Below, piece by piece: positions 1-11,761 of a stretch of 64,000 bases of DNA. The DNA comes from Geosiphon pyriformis (lineage: Eukaryota > Glomeromycota > Glomeromycetes > Archaeosporales > Geosiphonaceae): NCBI GenBank assembly GCA_016748015.1, contig JAAOMT010000302.1, forward strand, positions 124,001 to 188,000. The letters are read 5' to 3'. The position numbers were made by a program, and so were the translations under genes. The notes beneath the pieces are model-generated. The model worked only from the letters and a program-made list of their open reading frames with translations. It was not told where the DNA came from and did not search any database. Every line of letters starts with the position of its first letter. Positions within the stretch are counted from its first letter, which is position 1.

Positions 1-2056
1 TGATACAAATTAATTAGTCGAGTATTCGGGAAGGAAAAAAAAAATAAATTAAAAAAATAAATTAATTTGAAGAATAAGTATCGCGGGAATATTTTTTTGA
101 CAACTTTAAAGTTCTCAATGAACTAATTTTTGTCTATCCTAATCTAGTAACAAAGCTAAAATACTTGAAAAAAAAAAAGCGATTATCTTGATAAAAGATA
201 TTTATTTTGCCAAGTAAAAATTAAAAAAAGGTTTAATTGAATCTAACAATTTTTTGTATTTTTGATAAGCCCATTTCATGGTTCAAATCTTATTTTATAT
301 ATCAAAAATTATACTAACTAGCTTAAAAAATCATTAAAACTATTTTATTTTCAGGTTCAATATTAAATTTATTTTACAGTAAAAAATTTTATATTAATAT
401 TTTTTTACAATTCAGATTCCCATTTTACGCGTTTTTCATGTATCAAAAAAGTCTAAATTCTTAACCTTTTTATTTTACATGACACTATTCAAAAAAAAAA
501 AAAAAAAAAAATTTGAAAACCTTTAACCGTGACTTTTCGGACGTTACCAAAAGGGATTTTATTTCAGCCACTGGCTAACCTAATGAAATTTTAGACTCTA
601 GGGCGTACTTTTTTCATTTATTAAATTTAAGAATGCTCTTTGTATTGATTCTACGATTTCGTTTCATAGTTTTCTTGAAAAACCAAAATGCCTAAAACCA
701 GAATTTAAAAAGACGCCTTACTCATTTATATCTTCAGATGGTAGCATGTTTTTTAAAACCCCATTTAAACAAATAGTAAGCTCACTAAATACTAAAAATA
801 AAAATCTTTGTAATTGTGTAAATAGATTACAGCGACTTTGATCATACCACCATTTAATTCATTCTTTAGAAGAACAATTTCTCCTAAATTCAACATGCAA
901 CTCCTTTTATTACAGTAAAACAAATGGTCGCTAAAAATAGGATTCCATTTTGAAACTGAGATTTACATACATTTGTCATAATTATTTGAAATCTTATTAC
1001 ACACTATTATTTTAGATCAAGTTTTCTTTGGCAAACCATCAAATACATGATTCATTTTAATCCTTTGAAAAAAAATTGACATGACGAAAATTTCCCCCAG
1101 ATAAGTTTTTAGATTTTTTAGAGATAGTTACAATTTTTCATGTTAATATCCTTTATTTTAAAAGGTAGGAACAGCGAAAATTCGGGATTCTAAAAGCAGT
1201 AAAATTTTCGGGCCGGAATTTTTAAGGATCAATGAAGAAATTTGTCCAAACGAGGGAAGATTTCAGACCAAACTTTCTATAAATGCAATCAATTCTAGTA
1301 AAAGTATAGATTCCTATTAAAGAAATAGGAAAATCAAAGACCTAAATCTCTGAAAGAATTTATTTTTAAAATATGGGCTTCGCGATTCAGATAACTCTGT
1401 TTTGAAAAATAATTAAACCCTAAGATGGTTTCATAAAAAAAGTTGGCGTTAAAAAAGGAAGAAATGATAATCGACGTACATAATTTTCATCAAATAATAA
1501 TTGATTTTCAGATAGAAATTCCAGTTATGTTAAAAATCATTAAAGACTTTGTTGTCAAATCATTTCAAAAAGGAATACTTTTTATTATTACAGCAAATTT
1601 GGCCAGTCTTTGAATACATTATCGCAGTTTTATTTTTAAAGAATTACTAAGCTTGAAAGCAACTTAAAAGGATTCATGTTTATTGTGGTTCCCGATGCAC
1701 TTACAGCCAGTAGTTTCTCTTTTGATAATCATTTGTTAACCAGAAAAAGTAATTTTTCATTGTATAAACATTTTTACCTATTCTTTTCGCGACTGAAAAG
1801 ACAGCGGTGTGGTATCGAGAAGAAAAGAAAATAAAAGAAATTTTTTTAATAAACTTTTAAAGATCATATTTTGTAGCCAAAGAATTTATGTTAATGCTTT
1901 AGGATGAATTAATTTCTAGAAGGTTATAAGCACAGCCGTACTTGGAACTGAAAAATATTAAATGAAGCGAATTTTCTAAAGAGCCAAATTTTTCCCTTCT
2001 AAAAAATTCACTATAACCTTAGAAAAAATAATCTACCCTCTTGACCCGAGCTTTTT
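1..2056. other. AT-rich intergenic DNA, no gene seen
   Basis: No frame on either strand holds a convincing coding run. The stretch is made of A/T runs, including a poly-A tract near 490-510. A slightly more GC-rich patch near 1,150-1,260 has no recognisable protein. It lies downstream of the SWIRM gene that follows on the minus strand. Confidence 0.6.
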
Positions 2057-3280
2057 TCATATCCATCCAACTTGATTAAAGAATTCCCAGAGCTTACTGG
2101 CCTTATTCACATCAATTCTTAACAATCGTTGCGCATCACTTTTTCGAAATGGCAAAGAACGTGTTCGATACCGGCGTGAAGCGGTAATCAAACAATGCTT
2201 GGCGTTCAAGTATTGTAAAGGGGTTAGGCGAAAAGTTGATGCCGCCGGAATTTCATTTTGATGCAGTTCCTCAAAATGTGGCAAATTCTGAATTGATAAT
2301 GGGTGACCTTTCCAACTCACATCGATATTCCCAATTTCTAATAAACTATTATCAAGTTGTAATTCCGAAAGTTCTTTCAGAAGGTGGGAAATTTCGAGTT
2401 GGACAACAGGTATTGCTGGACGATTAGCTTGTAAATCACCAATTAGAACCGATGTCATACCAACTGGATTAAGTGACATATCTAAGAGACCTTGGTCAGC
2501 CAAAACACGTGCCAAAGAATTACCCTTTCGTCGAATTTCTTTTTGTTTCTTTGATTTGTTATTGCATTTTAGGGAATAAGTGCTGTTTAGGATATATGGT
2601 TTAGGTGTTGAAGGTTCTGAAGATTCATTTGATGAGAAGAATAAGTTGTTTGATTCGAACGAAACGGGATTTGTTTGGTCGAAAGGTCGAGTCAGACACG
2701 GTTGTAAAGGATCGAAATACATGATATCCTTGAAAGCTTTTACTTTGAAAGTTATCCCTCCTGAGGTTTTACTCGGAGAACGCATTGGATATGGATTTTT
2801 TCTTGAGCCATGACGCCTTTTTACAATCTTTGCCTTTTCAGCTGATTCAATTCTTGATCGATTCATTATTATGTTTAATGAATTTGAGGATGAGAAATCC
2901 TCTTCGTCATCTTTTATTCCAAACAATGTTCTAATTTCGGGGGGAGCTTCGAGAAGATAGAATCTTGATTTTTTTCTTGGTACTATTGTCGAAATATTTT
3001 TGTTATTTTCAATAGAAATTTCTTGAGTTTTTAATTGTTGCGATTCAATATTCTTGAATGAACAATTAGTTATGGTGTCTTCATTAGGTGAGAGCGGTGG
3101 AGTTCCAGGTGATTCATTTGAATCAAGAGTATTTGTTGTATTACTCAAATATTGTTTGAGATTATTACGATGCTCAAAGTTAGAATCAGGCGGAAGTCTT
3201 TTTCCATCATTTTCAGTGAATTGATTATTGAAAGAATTTGTGTTGAGAGAGCAAGCAAAAATTTGATTTCTACGATCCAT
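2057..3280 (-). CDS. SWIRM-domain protein, Fun19/Laf-like
   Basis: Single-exon gene of 407 residues starting at an ATG. The first 300 residues are mostly disordered, rich in Ser, Asn and Pro, with basic patches (VPRKKSRF near residue 100, VKRRHGSRKNPYP near 155) that could serve as nuclear localisation signals. The last 60 residues form a SWIRM fold: it opens at LTPLQYLNAKHCL and closes at RKSDAQRLLRIDVNKASKLW and FFNQVGWI, the pattern of fungal Fun19/Laf1/Laf2 C-termini. SWIRM domains bind DNA or nucleosomes in chromatin complexes, so a role in transcription or chromatin is likely. The specific complex is inference. The frame is intact, unlike the second SWIRM sequence in this window at 37.5 kb. 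Codon use is ordinary for the region and no intron is needed. Confidence 0.8.
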   Translation of the reverse strand: MDRRNQIFACSLNTNSFNNQFTENDGKRLPPDSNFEHRNNLKQYLSNTTNTLDSNESPGTPPLSPNEDTITNCSFKNIESQQLKTQEISIENNKNISTIVPRKKSRFYLLEAPPEIRTLFGIKDDEEDFSSSNSLNIIMNRSRIESAEKAKIVKRRHGSRKNPYPMRSPSKTSGGITFKVKAFKDIMYFDPLQPCLTRPFDQTNPVSFESNNLFFSSNESSEPSTPKPYILNSTYSLKCNNKSKKQKEIRRKGNSLARVLADQGLLDMSLNPVGMTSVLIGDLQANRPAIPVVQLEISHLLKELSELQLDNSLLEIGNIDVSWKGHPLSIQNLPHFEELHQNEIPAASTFRLTPLQYLNAKHCLITASRRYRTRSLPFRKSDAQRLLRIDVNKASKLWEFFNQVGWI

Positions 3281-5172
3281 GTTTATAAAACTTTTTCGTA
3301 AGAGTATTTGAAGAAAGTCAAAAAAAGCTTTTTTAAAATTTTGAGTTTTGTATATTGATTAAAATTTATTTATTTTATTTTATTTTATTTTATGAGAAGG
3401 AAGAGCTTTTAGAAAGAAAGAAAGAAAGCAAAAGAGTTTAAATGGTACTTGAAAAAATTGCAAACTTAAGACACTATTTCAAAACATTCGAATTTCGATC
3501 TACTGATTGTTAAATGAGCCGATAATTGAATAACAGAGAAAAAGCAATCAGTAATTGAGGTTTTTATCTCAATTTATTAAGATTGAAAATCATGAAAAAT
3601 TTTTTTTATACTCTTAAAATAAAAAACTCCGATTGATTGATTTCCAAATGATAGAAAGTCTACATAGACTAGCCAACTGTAACACATATTTTTCCTTTTC
3701 AAGCTCCAATTCAAGTTTTTAAGATTAGGAGTAGTGTTTTAATGAAACTCGAATTCTTTAGAGCAGTTCTGTTTTGAAATTAAATCAAAGCAAAAGCAAA
3801 GCAAAGGAAATGAAACTTGAAAAACTTTTATAAAAGTAACCCTTTTTTAACTTTTTCCGATTACTTTTAAAAAATGATCTAATAATAAACATTAAAACTA
3901 GTCTTTTAATAAAAATAATATATAAAAGCATGCAACAAATATCGAGATAAAATTCATTAAAATTACTTTGTTAATTATTACTTTTTTCTTCTTTTCTTTT
4001 TTTTTAAAAAAAAATGTTTTTAGTCGATGTCAAAGATTGGATGATAGACCATTTGAGCAATAAATTTCATAAGCTTTGTGCAGCTTTGTTTTGTGATTAA
4101 AAAGAAACTAAATTTTTTTTGACGCTACTCAAAATTAATGTCCGCATTAAAATAAATTATAAATAAATATATATATATATATATATATATAATCAGCTCA
4201 CAACAAAAAATGTCGTACCCAAAATGAGCTAGGTGATATCTTTGGAGTGACAGATCTAACAGTCTGTAAATAAAATTGTTTTTAGCTCATAGACGACAGA
4301 CTAGGCAAACCAAGAATCAGAGGAAGAATCTTTAAACTCTTACATACAGTGTTTCCTGAACACAAAAACGTTTGATAAGACAATATATATATATATATAT
4401 ATATAGTCAATTATGCAGTTTTCATTTGAATGAAACTTTTAAAGACATGGATATTCATTAAAGATGCACTTATCCTATTTTCAATGGCTAGTTATTTGTG
4501 ATGAAACCCAAATTGTGTGTATAGATAAATTAAAATAATAAAATTTAATTTTGATATATAAAAATCTTTTAAATATTTGATATCATTTACAAGTTTAAAT
4601 AAAAATATTATTAATAAATATAGTAAACAAAAAATTTTATTTTATTTGGAAACTTTTAATGCTTTAAGAAAATAATGATTAAATGTTCTAAAAAAAATCA
4701 TTATGGTGAATAAATTTCTATAAAGGTCAGAATGGTGAAAGAATGACAAAGACCTATTTATTAATTACTAATAAAAAAATAAAAGTAGGGCTGAAAAGAA
4801 AAAAGGTTAGTGGTCATTATTGAAAACAAAAATGGTCATTAGAAAATTGACAATGCGTCAATATGCTGATCCACTCCTTTTACCAATAATATTTAAAAAG
4901 AAAACAGTTTTACTATTTAAAATAAAATCCCATGAATAAAGTGAAAATAATCTAAAAAAGGAAAATTAAATCCTTATTGAATTTTAACTTTTCCCTTCAA
5001 CGCCTTTCTATAGAGCCTCATTGTCGTTATGTGTTACAAATGTTAAAGAAAAAAAAGTCCAGAGAACAAATCTTTGGTAGAGTATGACATCTAAGAGCAA
5101 TCTGGAAGATGTTACATCACAGTCTCCAAAGTCAATGGCTTGGACTTTTCTCTCTTTTTCTTTTTAATACCT
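3281..5172. other. AT-rich intergenic DNA with simple repeats
   Basis: Upstream side of the SWIRM gene. It contains a TTTTA repeat at about 3,365-3,393 and two (AT)n tracts at about 4,167-4,191 and 4,383-4,405. No coding run is supported. Confidence 0.6.
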
Positions 5173-5316
5173 TCATCGGCACTTAATTTTGATGCCTTCT
5201 ATGTCCTTTGTGGATATATGAACCGGATAGGCATTGGCCGGCCAACCAAACAAGTCTTTAACAAAACATTGAAGAATAATTGAGGATTGAATTTCTCCTA
5301 GAGAAAGTGTTAACAT
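5173..5316 (-). pseudogene. short coding relic, family unknown
   Basis: A 47-codon frame starting at ATG 5,316 reads MLTLSLGEIQSS and then VKDLFGWPANAYPVHISTKD. Its composition is clearly less AT-biased than the spacer around it. After the stop, another frame continues with a basic stretch (ADEGIKKKKREKSKP), which suggests either a frameshifted remnant or a missed splice. I do not recognise the family. It could also be a chance frame. The next plus-strand frame, 5,465-5,677 (70 codons), shows no family feature and I give it no product. Confidence 0.25.
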
Positions 5317-6099
5317 AAAATTGCCAATTTGGATTTAACACCATGACAAATGCTATGAGTGTCATTGTGAATTAGAAGAAGAGGATTCCTCAATGGAATG
5401 GGATAAAAATGAATTAATATGGTTTTGATGAAAAGGGAAACTATCATTCTTTACACAATAGCGAATGCTAGTTCTGGACCCAGAACTCAGTAATCTGTTT
5501 AAAGGGTTTATGGGAAAAAGAAGGGAAATCAGTTTCGTACATTACGAAAGTGTGGTATTCGATTATAAGATTCACAAGAGCACGAAAGTACGTCAGATGT
5601 GGAACAAAAACGGTGGGATCATTGAATGTATTCTTCACAGTAGTTTTAACTATTCTGTTTTCTTTGCAATTATTTGATTGATTAACACACTGGTAATTAT
5701 ATAATTAAGTATTCCTACCTATTATTGGACCACGATCGCTCAGTTTCCGATTCATCTAACGTATGTTTTTACTTACCGTGATGTGCTTCTTGGGTTTCAT
5801 GAACGTCACACATCAATCGTACTCAGGCTTATAATATAAGGAGATGGAAGATTTTGAAGTAGCTCAAGGAAATGCATCTAAAACAATTTAAGGGCTTGTA
5901 CTGAAAGTTCAAGTGGAGGTTGATACAAAGAGTTTGACTTTTAGATTAGTATCGAACAAACATTATATGATGAACTCGTGGATGAATCGTCATGAATCTA
6001 ATCGCAAGAACATATGTTTGGTAAGTTTTGCAAATTCTTCCCTTTCAAACCCTTTGGGATTGTGAAATAAATGCTGCCCATAACATCCGTTCTTCTTTT

Positions 6100-6660
6100 T
6101 CTAGACTTTTTCTAGTACCAGATTGACGAAATTACAGTCCGAATCAGTGTTCTACATTGTTGACTGGGAATTTCTTAAATTTTTTAGGTCACAATGGAAA
6201 AAGTAAAAATAGAAATTGTCTACAGCTTCAATCATTGATCGAAAAATTATGTGGAAGGTGACATGTGCTAAGGGATGATAGCCGAGGATTGGATTATGGA
6301 GCTAGATTCGATTCAATCAAAAAGTGTTTGATCCCATTATTACCAAAAATTATCAAGCTGATTTCAGATCAAATAACGGATACCACCCTACAACAAAAGC
6401 CTTTGGCAATGTTTCTTGTTGGAAAGTTTTTGAATCAATATATATATTTACTTTTTTGAAAATTTTATTTTCAATTTCAATACAAAATTTAATATACAAC
6501 TTTGAAAAGTTAGCTGGACGTGGTACGCAAGTCGAAGCAAATAAAGAATTTTCAAAAATATTTAAACCTGCTTTTGAAAACCAAGATTTGACCACTTTCA
6601 AAGTGTATTATACGCCCATGGCACATGCAAAGTAATGTAAACAGTGAAGCGTGTGTTATT
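6100..6660 (+). pseudogene. decayed Hsp70-family (HSPA12-like) C-terminal half
   Basis: Pieces of one protein appear in order but in different frames: DWEFLKFF near 6,160, FDSIKK near 6,313, then FDPIITK, IIKLISDQITDTTLQQKPLA with MFLVG (6,324-6,425), and LAGRGTQVEANKEFSKIFKP with TFKVYYTP (6,510-6,620). Mycorrhizal fungi carry large families of actin/Hsp70-fold ATPases in which the FLVGG phosphate loop is followed by a linker and a substrate-side strand region of this kind. Here the frame shifts between FDSIKK and FDPIITK, and the second Gly of the loop and the next segment are missing, so the gene cannot make the full protein. A second relic of the same family lies at 57.6-58.1 kb. Confidence 0.65.
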
Positions 6661-6699
6661 TTGACTCATTGCATATAGGTTTGTCTTTGTTTTACCCTG

Positions 6700-8147
6700 G
6701 TTATCTCATAAACAGTTTACATTTTTACTTCGTTCATTGTAGATTTTGTTTTGATCAACCAATTGAATTTCCTTAAATTTGGAAAATTTAACTTGGAAAG
6801 GAAAAGTACGGAATAGACTTACTAGACGTTTTTATCAAATTTTGTGAAAAATGGTTTACTTTGTCAGCTAGAACAAGTATTGGTATAAGAAGCTAATAAC
6901 CATCAATTTATAAGAGTTTTTTATGAAAATGAAATATATACTTGTTGAATTTTTCGCAGCTGGTAAATAAACTAATTAAATGTAAACTGACATCTTTTAA
7001 ATGGTAAAACATTAAGAATTGTGAAATTTTCAATAATACAGTGTATGACAAAAAAATGACTACCACATTTCAACCAATGAATCAAATTAGATAAAAATTT
7101 ATCTAAAAAATTACATATTTACATTTAATAAGATATTAAAATGCTGTTTTCCATCATTTTTTTATTAATCATTCCAATTTTTTCTAATTTTTAGTAGTTT
7201 AAACAAATGATAATTTTAAACATACAATTCTGATTTGAACTTGTAAAATATTGTTTTTACAATATAAAAAGAAAAATGTTAAATTTTATGTTATAAAATA
7301 TGTTTAATTTATAAATAAAAATTATAAAAAATATATATATATATATACAAATTTAAAACTTGGAATTATAGCAAATTAAGTTAATTATAATAAAACTATA
7401 ATATTTTATTAAATTCATATTAAAGAAAAAAATAAAAAGATAAATAATAAATATTTGGTTAAATTTTAAAAAGATAATAACAAATTTTAAATATATTCAA
7501 AAAATTTATATAATGTAAAAAGCTTAGAATGTAAGTTTTATAAGATAATAATCGAAAATATTGGCCAAGATTAATTATATTACTTGACTAAAATTTAAAA
7601 AAATTAATATAATTAAAATTAGTAAACATTAAAAAGTTAAAAATAAAAATCATTTATTAAAAATTAATAAGTAATTTTAATTATTTTTGTTTTATCAATT
7701 GCAATTATGCTGTTTTTCAACCAATTAAGAAAAACATAATAATAATAATAATAATAATAATTAAATTAGGTAATTTTGTTTTAATTAAGAAATATTGCCT
7801 GTTTTTAATAATAAAAATGGTCATTTGAAAAATATTTAAATACTAAACTAATTTGAGAAAATAATTTAAAAATATTAATAAAAATCACATATTTTAATTT
7901 TACTTCGCTTAATAACAATTAAAATTACCTCAAGTAATGATTACATTAAAAACAATAATTAATAATATTCAAGTTTTTATTGTTGAGTAAATTAATAAAT
8001 TAAAATTACTTTCTTTTAGATACAATGTGTTCCATTTACTTCTATTATTTTGTACTTATGACATTCTTTTGCTTATATTTCTGCAATATTTTCTTCTTTT
8101 TTCACATATTTCCGCAACATAATTAATTGAAAATCATTCATTTGGGA
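6700..8147. other. extreme AT-rich spacer
   Basis: Almost only A and T, including an (AAT)n tract at about 7,738-7,761 and a short (AT)n tract near 7,330. No coding frame is supported. Similar blocks recur near 12 kb, 18.6 kb, 24.7 kb, 29.5 kb and 59 kb. Confidence 0.7.
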
Positions 8148-8420
8148 TGAGCCGAGACCAATCAAGCAGCTATTGTGGGAATTGAGAAAGAGGTGTTGGA
8201 TATGGTTGGTAAACGAATTTCGGACAGTTCATTATGTAAGTGTTGATTTTTCATTTAAAAGCATTTTTGGGCATTTCTCGTTTTATTTTGTTTTCATAGA
8301 CTCACTGGAATCTTGATGTTGATGCTGCTCAAAATGTAAGGAATATCTTATCCAGTGAACTCTGGTGGTGCCTACAATGGGATAATAAATAACCCAAAAT
8401 TTATGATAGGCTAGGACCCC
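8148..8420 (+). pseudogene. Fanzor (eukaryotic TnpB) relic, copy 1
   Basis: An open stretch reads EPRPIKQLLWELRKRCW and then LVNEFRT, the sequence that leads into the zinc ribbon of TnpB/Fanzor nucleases. SSLCKC follows in a neighbouring frame. About 90 bases on, after a pyrimidine-rich stretch ending in CATAG that looks like an old intron, the RuvC-III site is seen as THWNLDVDAAQNVRNIL, where the usual WNRDVNAARN has R changed to L. No start and no RuvC-I region are present. It lies upstream of the 3' end of the first Sel1 gene. The alternative is an unrelated interspersed repeat, but the motif order makes Fanzor much the better reading. Confidence 0.65.
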
Positions 8421-8664
8421 TAAATACATGTTGCTCATTATAAATGAATTTCTAAATTCAAAGGTCTCGAAGAAATATGTATATATTCTTAAAAAACATC
8501 TAATTTTAATTTCTTGTCATAAATAGGTGCTTTTCTAAAATAATTATATTGACTCGATTTTTGCACTAAAGGGAAATAAATCTAATCTATAAGATAAGTA
8601 TAATTGGTTTCCAAGGTAAACAAATTCCGGCTAAAAGTCTTCGATTCTGTTTAAAGAAAAATGA

Positions 8665-10291
8665 TTAAAAAACTGTCTGGAAGAAAAAAAAGAAAAATTC
8701 AGAAATTGGATACTGCCTTGAGTCAAATAAACTTGATAATTGATCATCAGCAGCCGATATTCCTTCTTCTAAAGCAGCCCGGTACCATCGAATCGCTGTG
8801 TGAACGTCTCGCGCGACACCATCCCCGTGTTCATAACAAATACCAACCATCACTTGACCAAACGGGTTTCCGGCTTCTGCGGATTTTTTATACCAAAAGA
8901 GGGCAGTCTTTAAATTTTCTTGAGTGCTTTTACCTTGATGATAGCATGTTCCCAAATGATACTGGCCTTGTGGGTCTGGATTGAATTGAATTGAAAATTT
9001 TTATTTAAAATCCAAGTGCCTTCTTTTAAAAATTATTAAGGTAAAATTCGAGCATTTCAAACAAACCTCCACTATTAGCAGATTTTCGATACCATTCAAA
9101 CCCTTTCTCTTCATCTACCTCAGTTCCCAGGCCTTTCTGATAGCACCAACCAATATTAAATTGAGCAGCTGAATTTCCATCATTTGCCAAGTTTTCAAAC
9201 CATTCAAAGGCTTTATTTAGATTCTTATCTGTGCCAACCCCATCTCGTATGCAAATACCAACGTTGCATTGTGCTATGTGGTTTCCAGCATTAGCCGATT
9301 TCTGATACCAATAAAAAGCAGCATCTTTATCCTCGCGAGTTCCAATACCATGTTGATAGCAAAATCCAAGTGTACACTGTGTTTCGACATCACCGCCCTC
9401 TGCTGAACGTTTATACCAATAGAAAGCTTTTTTCTCATCTTTCTCCGTAGCGATTCCTTTCTCAAAGAAATATCCAACTTTGAACTGAGCCACCAGATCA
9501 TTGCCTTCAGCTGATCTTTGATAATACTCGAATGCTTGATTGTCATCTTTTCGGGTTCCTATTCCATTTTCGAAACAGTTTGCGTAATTATAAAGTCCTG
9601 CCATGTTCCCATTTTCTGCTGAAGTTTTATACCAATGGAAGGCCCTTTCTTCGTTCCTCGGCACTCCAATTCCTTGTTTGAAACAGTAACCAAGAAAGTT
9701 TTGGCCAAATCTATTGCCTTCTTCTGCTGCTTTTTTATAGTATTTAAAAGCCATTTTTTCATTTAATGTTGTTCCAATTCCGTATTCGTGACATAGTCCC
9801 AGCAAGCATGGCGATTGTTTTCGTCGTTTCTCGCAGTTAAGGATGTTAAAAATCACTAAAGCATCTTGATTGCATTTTTTAATATGTTCTTTGAGTTCTG
9901 TCGACATTTTTTCAAAATATTCCCCTCGATTAAGTGCCGCGGAAAATACCTCAATTATTTGATCAACGACTGTGATGGCATCTATAACCTCAACACTTTC
10001 GTCGCTTGAAGATTGGCCAATTTCCTGACATTCAGCCAAGAAGCATTGCGATGACAACATTGAATCATCATTATTATCTTTCGAGGAGCCTTCAGAAGTC
10101 TGATCGAAAATATAACAATTCTGTGAAAGATTTCGCATCATATGTGCCAACTTATCTTCAGCTTTGAAATCATGCAGAGTGGATGGGGAAAGATCACAGA
10201 TATTTGATAGTTTTGTGTCCACATTTGTTAACCTTTGGAATGATTCAACCAAAGAAATAACTGTCTTATCACCGAAAGGATCGTTTGACAT
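8665..10291 (-). CDS. Sel1-repeat protein 1 (two exons)
   Basis: Exons 10,291-9,067 and 8,975-8,665 give 511 residues. The intron (9,066-8,976) starts GTTTGT, ends CAG and restores the repeat across SANSG/DPQGQYHLG. Residues 1-170 are a disordered acidic leader followed by the helical N-terminal region shared by all Sel1 proteins here. Nine Sel1-like repeats of about 36 residues follow, with the pattern A..LG.CY..G.GT..D..KAF.WY.KSA..G. The last repeat carries the cluster-specific cap (ARDVHTAIRWY) and then the tail LSSLF. Sel1 repeats are alpha-alpha solenoids that bind partner proteins; the partner is unknown. In mycorrhizal fungi such solenoids often follow a kinase domain, but none is present here. 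I chose the ATG at 10,291 (MSNDPFGD), since the longer frame opens with TTG. A run of Phe just before the stop is odd and may reflect a missed last intron. Confidence 0.85.
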
Positions 10292-10589
10292 ATCGTTTCG
10301 AAATACTGTTAAAAGTTTCAAGAGAGAAATTATTAATTATATTAAAGATAGAGACAATAAAAATTCTCGGAACTTTCCTGAAACTCGATAGGTCTGACTC
10401 AGGAGTGACCTGAATAGTATTTTTACTTTTTCATGTAAGGGATTAACTAAATGATTAACATTAATTCGACTTGAATCACGGATTGTGAGTAACGTTTTGA
10501 GCCGATCATTAGGTTCGACCTTTTTGTAATAATCGGGGTTTGGATTGCAAGGAATTTGATTCGTATAACATTGAACAATGAGCAGCATC

Positions 10590-10597
10590 TTTATATA
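10590..10597 (-). promoter_or_regulatory. TATA box, possible promoter of Sel1 gene 1
   Basis: TTATATAAAG on the minus strand about 300 bases upstream of the chosen ATG. An open frame from here (containing YTNQIPCNPNPDYYKKV, down to 10,337) could be a 5' exon joined through a donor such as CAGGTCACT near 10,420 and the acceptor TTTTAACAG next to 10,310. A long leader is equally possible. Confidence 0.4.
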
Positions 10598-10723
10598 ACC
10601 AGAAACTAGAATAAAAACCGGAAAAAACAAGATGATAAAGTTAGTTTTAATAACAAAAATTTTAAAATGTTTATCGGGGATTTTCTCTGGTAAACAGAAT
10701 CAGGCTGAAAACAGTTTTCCATA

Positions 10724-11761
10724 ATGAAAATATTTCTAAGCGATTGTGTTATCTGGAACCTCATGATTTTGCCAGGTATTTTATTGGCCAGTGCAAACCT
10801 TAATTTTCAAATCTTAATAGAACGAACAGGAATTATAAATGGCTTGGATTCTAGTGTGACAATCTTAAATGCATGTGTCAGGTATAGAATAACTCGGTCG
10901 CTCCTTAATTCGGCAAAGATTCAACCTTATTAGCTGGTTTATTGTTCCTTTTTAGACCTAAGAGCACTTCGGGGTCTTCTGATTGCAGGAGGCTTTTCAC
11001 TGGATGGCCTACTATTATAATTAAATCCTGGACAACAGCTTGAAGATCTGACCACATCTACAAATATTTTTTTAATCAAGTATTCTCAGTTTGGAAAAAC
11101 TAGTGTTAAAACATTTAATTTTTGCCACGCTTACTTAGATCTAGAACAATACTTTGAGCTTTTAAGAAAACCACATATTTTCCGCATCTTTTTTTACCGA
11201 ATGAGTTACCTTTTAGGGAAGAGTCGGTATTCTCTCAATCTGATAGTAAGGGTACATATTTTCTCGAGGAAGGGAATATCAGTACGTAATTCAGTAATGG
11301 AAATCACCAACTCTGTTGATTATATAAATAAGAAATTTCAATATTTCCATTTCAACCAAGTTGGTCTTTTAACTATAATTTTCTAGCTAGATAATGAGTT
11401 AAGTGTGAGCGCAATTTTTGCTCAGATTAAATAAATTTGCAAAAAAATTTCACGCCAAATGACTGATAACTAGTTGTGTAATGGCCCGAGAGTAGCTTTA
11501 ATTTTGGAAAATTCTCTTACTGAACGGTGGGATGAAACAGGTTAAAAAAATCTTGCAAAAGGAGCAATATCATCATACAAAGACGTACCAAAACGGTTTT
11601 TTGAAAGCTTTGGTAGTGAGAATGGGAATTTTCTGATCGAAAATCCCCATTCTAAGCTGGGTGGACCAGTACAATTATCAGAGTTGATTAAAGACGAAGA
11701 ACTTTGTGCCGATAAAAATCAAATAAAACTAAAGTGCACTGAAGACGATAAAGCTATATAA
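10724..11761 (+). pseudogene. coding-like relic, family unknown
   Basis: Several protein-like runs lie on the plus strand, broken by stops. An opening frame at 10,724-10,930 includes LPGILLASANLNFQI. A last one at 11,549-11,761 reads ISSYKDVPKRFFESFGSENG and then LGGPVQLSELIKDEELC before a stop. The last run has balanced amino-acid composition unlike the spacers. I could not connect the pieces into one frame with good splice sites, and I do not recognise the family. It may be a decayed gene or a gene with unusual introns. Confidence 0.3.

Noticed and set aside
271-300. tRNA-like GGTTCAAATC box
   Set aside because: No acceptor stem or A box at the right distance, and no cloverleaf can be drawn.
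2580-2813. Plus-strand frames opposite the SWIRM gene
   Set aside because: Antisense shadows of a clear coding frame.
8148-8420. A SINE or MITE family (first reading of the dispersed 250-450 bp repeat)
   Set aside because: No polymerase III boxes or terminal inverted repeats, and in-frame TnpB/Fanzor motifs in correct order explain the conservation.
9274-9762. Open frames overlapping Sel1 gene 1 in other frames of the same strand
   Set aside because: They follow the repeat periodicity of the Sel1 frame and have no own features. The same holds for frames overlapping the other Sel1 genes.
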